This document shows positions 1-5,661 of a stretch of 5,826 bases of DNA, in pieces (the stretch's first letter is position 1; each line of letters starts with the position of its first letter). The translations under genes were made by a program, and so were the position numbers. The stretch spans positions 1 through 5,826 of the forward strand of contig JAIRXY010000086.1 in the NCBI GenBank assembly GCA_031268055.1, given 5' to 3'. The notes beneath the pieces were generated by a model, which made no database searches, was not told the origin of the DNA, and worked only from the letters and a program-made list of their open reading frames with translations. This DNA is from Prevotellaceae bacterium. GTDB taxonomy: Bacteria > Bacteroidota > Bacteroidia > Bacteroidales > UBA932.

Positions 1-1485
1 CTCTACCGTAAGGCTTGTCGGCCATCTTTCGGCAAAACTTTGGCAGCTAATGTAACCTTTTATGCCGCTTCTACCGTTGCGCTGGTAGCTACTGCATTGC
101 TGTGCGTGGCTGGCATGCGGGGTGGCTTTACCAGCGCCATCCGCCCCATAACGCTGAGCAACGCCATGCCGTATGTAAATAAGCCGCTGGAAATGTGCAT
201 TGTACAAAATACGCCCTTTTGTATTTTCAGAACATTGGATAAAAAAAATCTTACCAAAATCAACTTTTTCGATACTCAAGAGTCGCTTGAGGCTGCGTAT
301 AACCCTGTAGCTGCTCCCAATAATGCTAAAGAGGCGAAGTTCAACCCCATGAACGTAGTCGGAATTATTTGGGCAAGCTTATCGCGCGAGCATGTAGGGT
401 CGCTCAACAAAGATTTGGACAGCGGGCGCTACAGCGGCTATACGCCGTTTGTAGATACGCTCATTGCGCAAGGCCTGACCTTTACGTCGAGCTACGCCAA
501 CGGGCGCAGATCAATAGAAGCGCTGCCGTCGGTGGTGGCAAGTATACCATCGCTGTACGGGCCGTTTGTTACCTCGCCATACTCCGGCAACCGGATAAAC
601 AGCATTGCAAGCCTGCTGAAAAAGAAGGGCTACAGCACCTCCTTCTTTCACGGTTCTTCACCTTACACAATGGTATTCTGGCCATTTGCAAAGGTGGCCG
701 GATTTGATGTCTTTTTCGGTGAAAAAGAGTACGGCAACATGCAAGACCACGACGGAACTTGGGGTATTTGGGACGAAGAATTTTTGCAATTTATGGCGCT
801 CAAGCTTTCGGAGCAGCAGCAACCGTTTTGCAGCGCAGTGTTCACCCTCTCCTCGCACCACCCGTTTAAGCTGCCCGAAAGGTACGTAGATGTTTTTCCC
901 GAAGGCCCCGACCCCATACTCAAGTGCATCAGCTACACGGATTTGGCCGTGCGCCGCTTTTTTGAAACCGCCAAAAAGCAGGCATGGTACAACAATACGC
1001 TGTTTGTGCTTACAGCCGACCATGCAAACCGGCATATTTTCCCCGAATCACAAAACGACGCCGACCAAATGGCCATCCCCATCATTTTCTTTACCCCAGA
1101 CGGAAGCGTGCGCGGAATGGTGGACAACGTAGCGCAGCAAACGGACATTTTGCCTACCATCATGGGCATACTTCACTACGACGAGCCTTTCGTGGCCTTT
1201 GGACAGGATGCCATCAGCCAAGACAGCGAGCATTTTGCCATCAACTTTCTCAACGAGGTGTACCACGTTTTTTACAAGCAGTACCTGCTGCTTTTTAACG
1301 GCGAAAAATCGCTTGCGCTTTACGATATAAAAAGCGATAGAATGATGCAGCATAATATTCTTTCCCTGCATGAAGATGTTGCCCTGCTCCTCGAAAATAA
1401 AGCCAAAGGATTTATGCAGCAGTACAATAATAGAATGATAGCTAACTGCCTGACGGCTGACTGCACAACGTTGCAGGCGCAGTAG
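1..1485 (+). CDS. LTA synthase/sulfatase-family membrane protein (5'-truncated, 3' part)
   Basis: The frame is open from base 1, so the gene starts upstream; TTG at 40 and ATG at 115 are internal. What is seen: a last membrane segment (about nt 58-117), then an RGG...RP...NA linker (nt 118-165) typical of Bacteroidetes LTA-synthase-like proteins, then an extracytoplasmic alkaline-phosphatase/sulfatase-fold domain. Motifs in order are NVVGIIWASLSREHVG (352-399), NGRRSIEALPS (499-531; the Ser at 511-513 is the probable nucleophile), FHGSS (649-663), DGTWGIWDE (751-777), SSHHPF (850-867) and TADH (1012-1023, metal-ligand Asp and His). Relatives transfer phosphoglycerol or phosphoethanolamine from lipids to surface polymers; Bacteroidetes substrates are poorly known. 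Oddity: the metal-ligand Glu expected in the first motif (LES in relatives) is Ala (gca, 373-375), so activity is uncertain. Family assignment is firm; exact reaction is not. Confidence 0.88.
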   Translation, partial: LYRKACRPSFGKTLAANVTFYAASTVALVATALLCVAGMRGGFTSAIRPITLSNAMPYVNKPLEMCIVQNTPFCIFRTLDKKNLTKINFFDTQESLEAAYNPVAAPNNAKEAKFNPMNVVGIIWASLSREHVGSLNKDLDSGRYSGYTPFVDTLIAQGLTFTSSYANGRRSIEALPSVVASIPSLYGPFVTSPYSGNRINSIASLLKKKGYSTSFFHGSSPYTMVFWPFAKVAGFDVFFGEKEYGNMQDHDGTWGIWDEEFLQFMALKLSEQQQPFCSAVFTLSSHHPFKLPERYVDVFPEGPDPILKCISYTDLAVRRFFETAKKQAWYNNTLFVLTADHANRHIFPESQNDADQMAIPIIFFTPDGSVRGMVDNVAQQTDILPTIMGILHYDEPFVAFGQDAISQDSEHFAINFLNEVYHVFYKQYLLLFNGEKSLALYDIKSDRMMQHNILSLHEDVALLLENKAKGFMQQYNNRMIANCLTADCTTLQAQ

Positions 1486-1498
1486 CTGCAATTAAGTG

Positions 1499-1602
1499 AT
1501 GCGAAATAAACAAGATATAGCGGTTTTGTAGAGACGGGGCGCGCCCCGTCTCTACTGTGCGTCTTTCGTAAATTATCTTGTTACATGTTATTTATTTCGC
1601 AT
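1499..1602. repeat. Nested long inverted repeat, MITE-like or dispersed palindromic element
   Basis: The left outer arm ATGCGAAATAAACAAGATA (1499-1517) is the exact reverse complement of the right outer arm, which is split as TATCTTGTT (1574-1582) and TATTTCGCAT (1593-1602) by an extra 10 bp, ACATGTTATT. Inside lies a perfect 28-bp palindrome (1528-1555). The element starts 13 bp after the stop codon of the upstream gene. Nested inverted repeats without a coding region resemble non-autonomous miniature elements or extragenic palindromes. The repeat is directly visible; its mobility and copy number are inference. As RNA it could fold into a long branched hairpin and protect the 3' end of the upstream mRNA. 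Confidence 0.6.
1528..1555. repeat. Perfect 28-bp GC-rich palindrome (GTAGAGACGGGGCG and its complement)
   Basis: The half GTAGAGACGGGGCG (1528-1541) is followed immediately by its exact reverse complement CGCCCCGTCTCTAC (1542-1555), with no spacer. From memory, palindromes with GTAGAGACG...CGTCTCTAC ends recur between genes in some Bacteroidetes and Cyanobacteria; this was not checked. It is not followed or preceded by a T-run suited to an intrinsic terminator on either strand. Confidence 0.75.
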
Positions 1603-1622
1603 TCCTAAGCGGCGTCTTATAG

Positions 1623-1642
1623 CCGTGTGCGCAAGCGCACGG
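1623..1642. repeat. Hairpin with GCAA tetraloop
   Basis: CCGTGTGC (1623-1630) and GCGCACGG (1635-1642) form an 8-bp stem with one G-U pair on the + strand, capped by GCAA, a GNRA-type tetraloop. It is followed by an A-rich stretch, not T-rich, so it is not a standard rho-independent terminator for the upstream gene. Role unknown; it may be part of the same repeat-rich patch as the element at 1499-1602. Confidence 0.45.
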
Positions 1643-1763
1643 AAACAAAAAAAGCATCTCTACAGCCAAAAGCGTGTTTTGGTGGGTTTAGCCGGTTGAT
1701 AGCGATATAATTTTATCTCCTCAAAAAAGTTAAATAGCGTTATATTACTTTATTCTTTTCCTT

Positions 1764-1787
1764 GCAAGCGATTGCGAAAACGATTGC
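1764..1787. promoter_or_regulatory. Two tandem LacI-family-like operator sites
   Basis: Two adjacent 12-bp near-palindromes centred on CG are seen: GCAAGCGATTGC (1764-1775) and GAAAACGATTGC (1776-1787). Both resemble the GCAAnCGnTTGC pattern of LacI/GalR/PurR-family operators. The whole block is bordered by TTGCAA at 1762-1767 and 1784-1789. It lies 56-79 bp upstream of the promoter box at 1843, further than a simple blocking repressor site usually sits, so activation or looping is possible. No regulator gene is in the window. The repeat is visible; the regulator family is inference. Confidence 0.35.
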
Positions 1788-1796
1788 AAAAAAATG

Positions 1797-1814
1797 TTCA
1801 CAATTAGTTGTGAA
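1797..1814. promoter_or_regulatory. 18-bp palindrome, likely regulator site upstream of promoter
   Basis: TTCACAA (1797-1803), spacer TTAG, and TTGTGAA (1808-1814) form a perfect 7-bp inverted repeat. It lies just upstream of the expected -33 position of the promoter whose -7 box is at 1843-1850, a usual place for an activator or for a repressor touching the -33 region. It is not a CRP site: the half-sites point the opposite way. The binding protein is unknown. Confidence 0.4.
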
Positions 1815-1822
1815 AAAAACCG

Positions 1823-1850
1823 TTTAATCGAACTTTTATTTGTATCTTTG
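1823..1850 (+). promoter_or_regulatory. Bacteroidetes-type promoter for the permease operon
   Basis: TATCTTTG (1843-1850) is a full match to the Bacteroidetes primary-sigma -7 box TAnnTTTG. A weak -33 match, TTTA against TTTG, lies at 1823-1826 with about 16 bp between. Transcription would start near 1856, giving a leader of about 150 nt before the ATG at 2006. It is the only + strand TAnnTTTG match in the intergenic region. Confidence 0.6.
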
Positions 1851-1864
1851 GCAAACAAAAACAA

Positions 1865-1930
1865 AATTTTGCTCTCTGCTGTTCAGAATGATTATTAACT
1901 ATAGATTTTTTTAGCAATAGAAGCAAAATT
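1865..1930 (+). promoter_or_regulatory. Possible stem-loop in the 5' leader
   Basis: AATTTTGCT (1865-1873) is the reverse complement of AGCAAAATT (1922-1930), and TGCT (1877-1880) pairs with AGCA (1913-1916) just inside. This gives about 13 pairs with a small internal loop and a 32-nt AT-rich loop. It begins about 10 nt after the inferred transcript start. No known riboswitch core was recognised, and AT-rich pairing can arise by chance. Confidence 0.3.
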
Positions 1931-2005
1931 AGTTGGCTTTGGCTTGGCCTTACAAATTTCATGGACTAAAATATTTATCTTTTCATTTTAAAGTACGAGC
2001 TAATT

Positions 2006-3226
2006 ATGCGCCTGAAAAAATATTGTAATTACTTTCGATCAGCCTTTTACAACATTCGTCAAAACAAGCTGTACGCTCTGTTCTGCATAGCAAGTACAGC
2101 CCTGACCTTTATATTCGTAACGCTGATATTGCAGATAATACGTATTAATGCGGGAAGCTATCCGCCGATGACCAATGCCGACAGGATTATCCGGCTGGAA
2201 TCTTTTCGGGATACCGAAGGGGAAAGGCTTGGCGGAATAAACCCTCTTGAAAGCAATGTGTTCATGGAATCTTTGGAAGATTTTGAATACGTTTCGCTCC
2301 ACTATGACCGTCTCACCAATATTGTAGCTAACGGTCGCTTACACTCATCCTGGATTGCATTTGTCAATGCCGATTTCTGGAAAGTATTTGACTTTGAATT
2401 TCTCTACGGCAAGCCTTTTTCGGAAGCCGACTGCGCCAACCGGAAAAAGGCCGTTGTCATTACGGAGAATGTATCACGCTCTTTTTTTAGCACGCCGAAC
2501 GGCGCAGGTAAAAAAATCACGCTCCAGCGGGAAGAGTATGAAGTTGTTGGCGTTGTAAAAGTTCTTTCGCTTTTTGCAGCGCCAACGAAGCTGTGTACCG
2601 TATGGGTGCCTTACGTATGCGACAAATTCGGTAGCGGCTACACCTACGTGGTGGACGTACTTACACCCCCCGCCGTGCCTTTGGACGAGTCGAAAGAAAA
2701 GCTATCCCAAGCCGTGTCGCACTACTTTAGTAGCAAAAACAGGGAAGTTGATTTTTCGTCTCAAAAAGTAGAGACCCTAAGTCAGCGGTCAATGCGTATG
2801 GAAAATCTGCTTCAATACGGCGGAATGGTTGCGCTGCTTTTATTCCTGCTGATACCGGCGCTCAACATCCTGTCGTTCGGCATTGCCAACACGGGCAACC
2901 GCGCGGAAGAAATCGCCGTCAGGAAAACCTTTGGGGCAAGCCGTGTTCATTCATTCTTTTTAATTATAGCCGAAAATTTGGCGCTGGCCGTCGTTGGGGC
3001 AATCGTTGGCCTTGCGCTGGCCTTTCCCGCCATGAATGCGATACAGTCAAGCGTCATGCAGGGTCTCGTAGGCAACAGCTCGCTGCTGTCGGGCATTGAT
3101 TACGGGGTGATTTTTATTGGCGTACTGCCTGCCGCTATTATTTTTTCGCTTTTGTCGGGGGGGATACCCGCCTACCGGATTGCCAAGCGTCCTGTTGCAC
3201 AAGTACTAAAAGGAGGTTCAAAATGA
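2006..3226 (+). CDS. MacB/FtsX-type ABC transporter permease (copy A)
   Basis: A 406-aa inner-membrane permease without an ATPase domain. Topology by eye: a short basic N-terminus, TM1 at about 22-45, a MacB-like periplasmic domain at about 46-268 (with NADFWKVFDFEFLYGKPF and an EYEVVGVV strand near its end), then the FtsX core with TM2 at 273-293, TM3 at 317-341 and TM4 at 366-386. After TM2 the cytoplasmic coupling segment NRAEEIAVRKTFGAS (298-312) matches the conserved FtsX/MacB region that contacts the ATPase. The start ATG agrees with the start of the paralogue at 4438. It lacks a clear Shine-Dalgarno sequence, as is common in Bacteroidetes. It is the first gene of the operon and overlaps the next gene by 4 bp. 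Likely role: half of a heteromeric exporter or mechanotransmission complex; substrate unknown. Confidence 0.9.
   Translation: MRLKKYCNYFRSAFYNIRQNKLYALFCIASTALTFIFVTLILQIIRINAGSYPPMTNADRIIRLESFRDTEGERLGGINPLESNVFMESLEDFEYVSLHYDRLTNIVANGRLHSSWIAFVNADFWKVFDFEFLYGKPFSEADCANRKKAVVITENVSRSFFSTPNGAGKKITLQREEYEVVGVVKVLSLFAAPTKLCTVWVPYVCDKFGSGYTYVVDVLTPPAVPLDESKEKLSQAVSHYFSSKNREVDFSSQKVETLSQRSMRMENLLQYGGMVALLLFLLIPALNILSFGIANTGNRAEEIAVRKTFGASRVHSFFLIIAENLALAVVGAIVGLALAFPAMNAIQSSVMQGLVGNSSLLSGIDYGVIFIGVLPAAIIFSLLSGGIPAYRIAKRPVAQVLKGGSK
3211..3216 (+). promoter_or_regulatory. Perfect AGGAGG ribosome-binding site inside the upstream gene
   Basis: AGGAGG lies 6 nt before the ATG at 3223 and is formed by the codons for Lys-Gly-Gly near the C-terminus of copy A. 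Strong Shine-Dalgarno sites are uncommon in Bacteroidetes. With the ATGA start/stop overlap it indicates translational coupling of the two permeases. Confidence 0.75.
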
Positions 3227-4389
3227 TAAAGCAGCTACTGAAAATGTTGTGGAAGCAGCGGAGGAGTCGCTCCGGAATTTTCGTCGAGCAGCTGCTGGTG
3301 GCGCTGATATTGATGCTGGCTGCGGTGTCGGTGTCGGAGATAGTGCAAAGGTACAAAACGCCGGGTATGCTCAACGTGGATAACACTTTTTACATTGACT
3401 ACATGTGCTCCGAAGACGTTAGACCGGAAGAACGGGCAGCAATCCGGCAAAACGAAGGTATTATTATTGAGAATCTGAAAAAGTTGCCTTTTGTGGAGGT
3501 CATATCCAGCTCCTACAACTTAATTCCCTACAAGAAAGACGATTACTTTTACACCAAACACTCGTCAGATTCCATTTTTGTTGACGACCGCCGGTTTTTG
3601 GCAGTAGTTAAGCACTCCGACGAATTTGGCGCTACGGCCTTCAAGCTGGAAATGGAGGAGGGCTCATGGCTGGAAAATCACACCTTGCCCGACGGCTCGG
3701 CGCCGGCGGTGATTACCCGCCAGCTTGCCGACAAGGCCGGATGGACCAATGCCGTGGGAAAGAAAATAACGCTAAGAGGTAAAGTGTACACCATAGCCGG
3801 AGTTGTCGCGGGGCTAAAGCAGGAACCTTTTAAGCCTTCGCCCGTGGCAATAGTAACGCTTTTGCCGGATGGCGGCGAAAACTTGGTGAGAATAAAACCC
3901 GGTAATGACCAAGAATTTATTGATGCTTTCTACGGGGAGTTTCAACGGCTGATTTCCGACAAAAGAGTAGAACCTATTTTGAGCGATATGCAGGCAATGA
4001 AAGTAACATGGGTATCGATGTCTATTTTAGAAGTTATGCTGCAAATTATTCCCACGGCTTTTCTTTTCATCTTTGCCTTTATCGGCACCTTTGGGTTGTC
4101 GTGGATGCTGTCCCGCAGGCGGCAGAAAGAGTTTGGCCTGCGCATTGCTATGGGGTCAACCCCAAAGCAGCTGATGGCCATTGTGATTGGCGAAAGCCTG
4201 CTGATTACCTGCATTGCCGTTGTGCCTGCGCTGCTGCTGTCGTTTTTCATCTACGAGTATACAATGGTGCACGTCGTTGGAGTGGGCGTTACGGTTGGTA
4301 TCATGCTGCTGTTTTCGGCCGTCAGCGCGTGGTATCCGGCATGGAAGGTATCGCGGGTAAATCCGGCGGAGGCGTTGCAGTATGAATAA
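3223..4389 (+). CDS. MacB/FtsX-type ABC transporter permease (copy B)
   Basis: A 388-aa permease, distantly related to copy A and likely its partner. Layout: a basic N-terminus (KQRRSR, 11-16), TM1 at about 20-41, a periplasmic MacB-like domain at about 45-260 with a KKITLRGKVYTIAGVV strand pair near the middle, then the FtsX core: TM2 at 272-293, cytoplasmic SRRRQKEFGLRIAMGS (297-312), TM3 at 319-343, TM4 at 350-371 and a C-terminal tail with NPAEALQYE. The tail and the EFGLRIAMGS segment are classic for MacB-type permeases. Its start overlaps the stop of copy A (ATGA) behind a perfect AGGAGG, giving coupled, near-stoichiometric translation that fits an A/B heterodimer. No ATPase is fused. 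Function of the complex is inferred from the family; substrate unknown. Confidence 0.9.
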   Translation: MIKQLLKMLWKQRRSRSGIFVEQLLVALILMLAAVSVSEIVQRYKTPGMLNVDNTFYIDYMCSEDVRPEERAAIRQNEGIIIENLKKLPFVEVISSSYNLIPYKKDDYFYTKHSSDSIFVDDRRFLAVVKHSDEFGATAFKLEMEEGSWLENHTLPDGSAPAVITRQLADKAGWTNAVGKKITLRGKVYTIAGVVAGLKQEPFKPSPVAIVTLLPDGGENLVRIKPGNDQEFIDAFYGEFQRLISDKRVEPILSDMQAMKVTWVSMSILEVMLQIIPTAFLFIFAFIGTFGLSWMLSRRRQKEFGLRIAMGSTPKQLMAIVIGESLLITCIAVVPALLLSFFIYEYTMVHVVGVGVTVGIMLLFSAVSAWYPAWKVSRVNPAEALQYE

Positions 4390-4437
4390 AATGTCCGACT
4401 ATGATTTTAATGTGATTTTTTAATAATAGACACTATA

Positions 4438-5661
4438 ATGAAAAAAATTACCGGCTATCTTCAATCAACCTTTTACAACCTCCGGCGAGACAAGCTGTAC
4501 GCTCTGTTCTGTATAGTAAGTACAGCCTTGGCGTTTATATTCGTAACGCTGATATTGCAGCTGATACGTATTAATGCGGGAAATTATCCGCCGATGACCA
4601 ATGCCGACAGGATTATCCGGCTGGGATCTTTTCAGGACACAGAAGGGAAATGGCTTGGCGAGATACGTTCTGTTGACGTAAATGCTTTGCTGGAATCTCT
4701 GAACGATTTCGAATACGTTTCGCTATACCATCAAAATGCTATTAACATAGTGGCTAACGGACACCTGCACTTTTCCAGCGTTGCATTTGCCAACGCAGAT
4801 TTTTGGAAGGTATTCGACTTTGAGTTTCTCTACGGCCAGCCGTTTTCAAAAGAAGACTGCACCAACCGGAAAACGGCAGTCGTCATTACGGAAAGCATAT
4901 CGCAGTCGTACTTTAACACCGCCAACAGCGTGGGTAAAACAGTCAAATTTCAGCAGAGAGAGTACGAAGTCGTTGGCGTTGTAAAAGCCCCCTCGATTTT
5001 TGCCACGCCAACGGATATCTGCACCGTATGGGCGCCTTACGTATTCGACAAATTCATCCCCAACGGCTCCTACACCTACACGGTAGACATCCTTACCCCG
5101 CCGGCCATGCCGGTGGATGAGTCGAAAGAAAAGATAGCGAGGGCTGTGCAGCAATACTTCGAGAGTAGAAATGAAAAAGTTGATTTTCCGCCTCAAAAAA
5201 TAAAGACCATGAGCCTGTCAATGAATACGGACGGAGATATGTTTCAGTACGGCGGAATGGCGGCGCTGTTTTTATTTCTGCTTATTCCGGCGCTCAACAT
5301 TCTGTCGTTCGGCGTTGCCAACACGAGCAACCGCGCAGAAGAAATCGCCGTCCGGAAAACCTTTGGCGCAAGCCGTATTCATTCATTTCTTTTAATTATA
5401 GCAGAAAATCTGATGCTGACAGTCATCGGCGCTGTCATTGGTCTGGCGCTGGCCGTTCCCGTTATGAATGTGATACAGTCAAATATTATGCAGGGGTCTT
5501 TTATGGGAAACATTGCGCTGGTATCCGGCATTGATTACGGGGTGATTTTTATCGGCGTGCTGCCCGCCGCCATTATTTTTTCGCTTTTATCGGGGGGCAT
5601 ACCTGCCTACCGGATTGCAAAGCGTCCTGTTGCACAAGTACTAAAAGGAGGTTCAAAATGA
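4438..5661 (+). CDS. MacB/FtsX-type ABC transporter permease (copy A', paralogue of A)
   Basis: A 407-aa permease with the same layout as copy A: TM1 at about 20-43, periplasmic domain, FtsX core with TM2 at 273-293, the NRAEEIAVRKTFGAS coupling segment, TM3 near 317-341 and TM4 near 367-387. Against copy A it is about 70% identical by eye. The last 44 residues are identical and TM1 with the following strand is nearly so, while the region just before TM2 and stretches of the periplasmic domain differ, with small indels. It begins 48 bp after copy B, with no visible terminator or TAnnTTTG promoter between, so it is probably in the same transcript. The start is supported by alignment with copy A, which is two residues longer at the N-terminus. 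It probably arose by tandem duplication of the A-B pair. Confidence 0.9.
   Translation: MKKITGYLQSTFYNLRRDKLYALFCIVSTALAFIFVTLILQLIRINAGNYPPMTNADRIIRLGSFQDTEGKWLGEIRSVDVNALLESLNDFEYVSLYHQNAINIVANGHLHFSSVAFANADFWKVFDFEFLYGQPFSKEDCTNRKTAVVITESISQSYFNTANSVGKTVKFQQREYEVVGVVKAPSIFATPTDICTVWAPYVFDKFIPNGSYTYTVDILTPPAMPVDESKEKIARAVQQYFESRNEKVDFPPQKIKTMSLSMNTDGDMFQYGGMAALFLFLLIPALNILSFGVANTSNRAEEIAVRKTFGASRIHSFLLIIAENLMLTVIGAVIGLALAVPVMNVIQSNIMQGSFMGNIALVSGIDYGVIFIGVLPAAIIFSLLSGGIPAYRIAKRPVAQVLKGGSK
5646..5651 (+). promoter_or_regulatory. Perfect AGGAGG ribosome-binding site, second copy
   Basis: Same arrangement as at 3211: AGGAGG within the Lys-Gly-Gly codons near the end of copy A', 6 nt before the ATG at 5658, which overlaps the TGA stop. 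A 46-bp block around it (5620-5665) is identical to 3185-3230. Confidence 0.75.

Larger units (their letters stand above)
1486..2005. other. 520-bp intergenic region rich in palindromes and control sites
   Basis: No convincing protein or RNA gene is seen on either strand. The left part (1499-1642) holds GC-rich inverted repeats. The right part (1760-2005) is AT-rich and holds operator-like palindromes, one Bacteroidetes promoter box and a leader. The stretch 1643-1760 shows only a weak hairpin (CCAAAA 1666-1671 with TTTTGG 1677-1682) and a lone TCTCTAC (1657-1663) that matches the arm end of the nearby palindrome. No hairpin followed by a T-run is present after the stop codon at 1485, so the termination site of the upstream gene is not evident. 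Confidence 0.7.

Noticed and set aside
40..42. TTG at 40 as the start of the first gene
   Set aside because: The frame is open to base 1 and the family needs several membrane segments before this point, so the true start must be upstream of the window.
1048..1491. Long open frame on the minus strand within the LTA-synthase-like gene (147 codons)
   Set aside because: It lies antisense to a gene with clear family motifs, shows no recognisable domain, and has no promoter or ribosome-binding support. Other antisense and off-frame readings in the window were rejected for the same reason.
1528..1555. The 28-bp palindrome as an intrinsic terminator
   Set aside because: No T-run follows on either strand. 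The stem is strong, but the downstream sequence is mixed (TGTGCGTC on +, AAAACCGC on -).
1623..1642. GCAA hairpin as a terminator for the upstream gene
   Set aside because: It is followed by A residues on the + strand, and on the minus strand the T-run precedes instead of follows the stem.
1797..1814. CRP/FNR-type site
   Set aside because: The half-sites are inverted relative to TGTGA-N6-TCACA and the spacing is wrong, so only a generic palindrome is claimed.
1924..1931. Minus-strand TAnnTTTG match (TAATTTTG)
   Set aside because: No minus-strand gene lies in its path, and such a short match is expected by chance in AT-rich DNA.
4390..4437. Separate promoter or terminator between the two permease modules
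   Set aside because: The 48-bp gap has no TAnnTTTG box and no hairpin with a T-run; only an AT-rich stretch is seen, so read-through is assumed.
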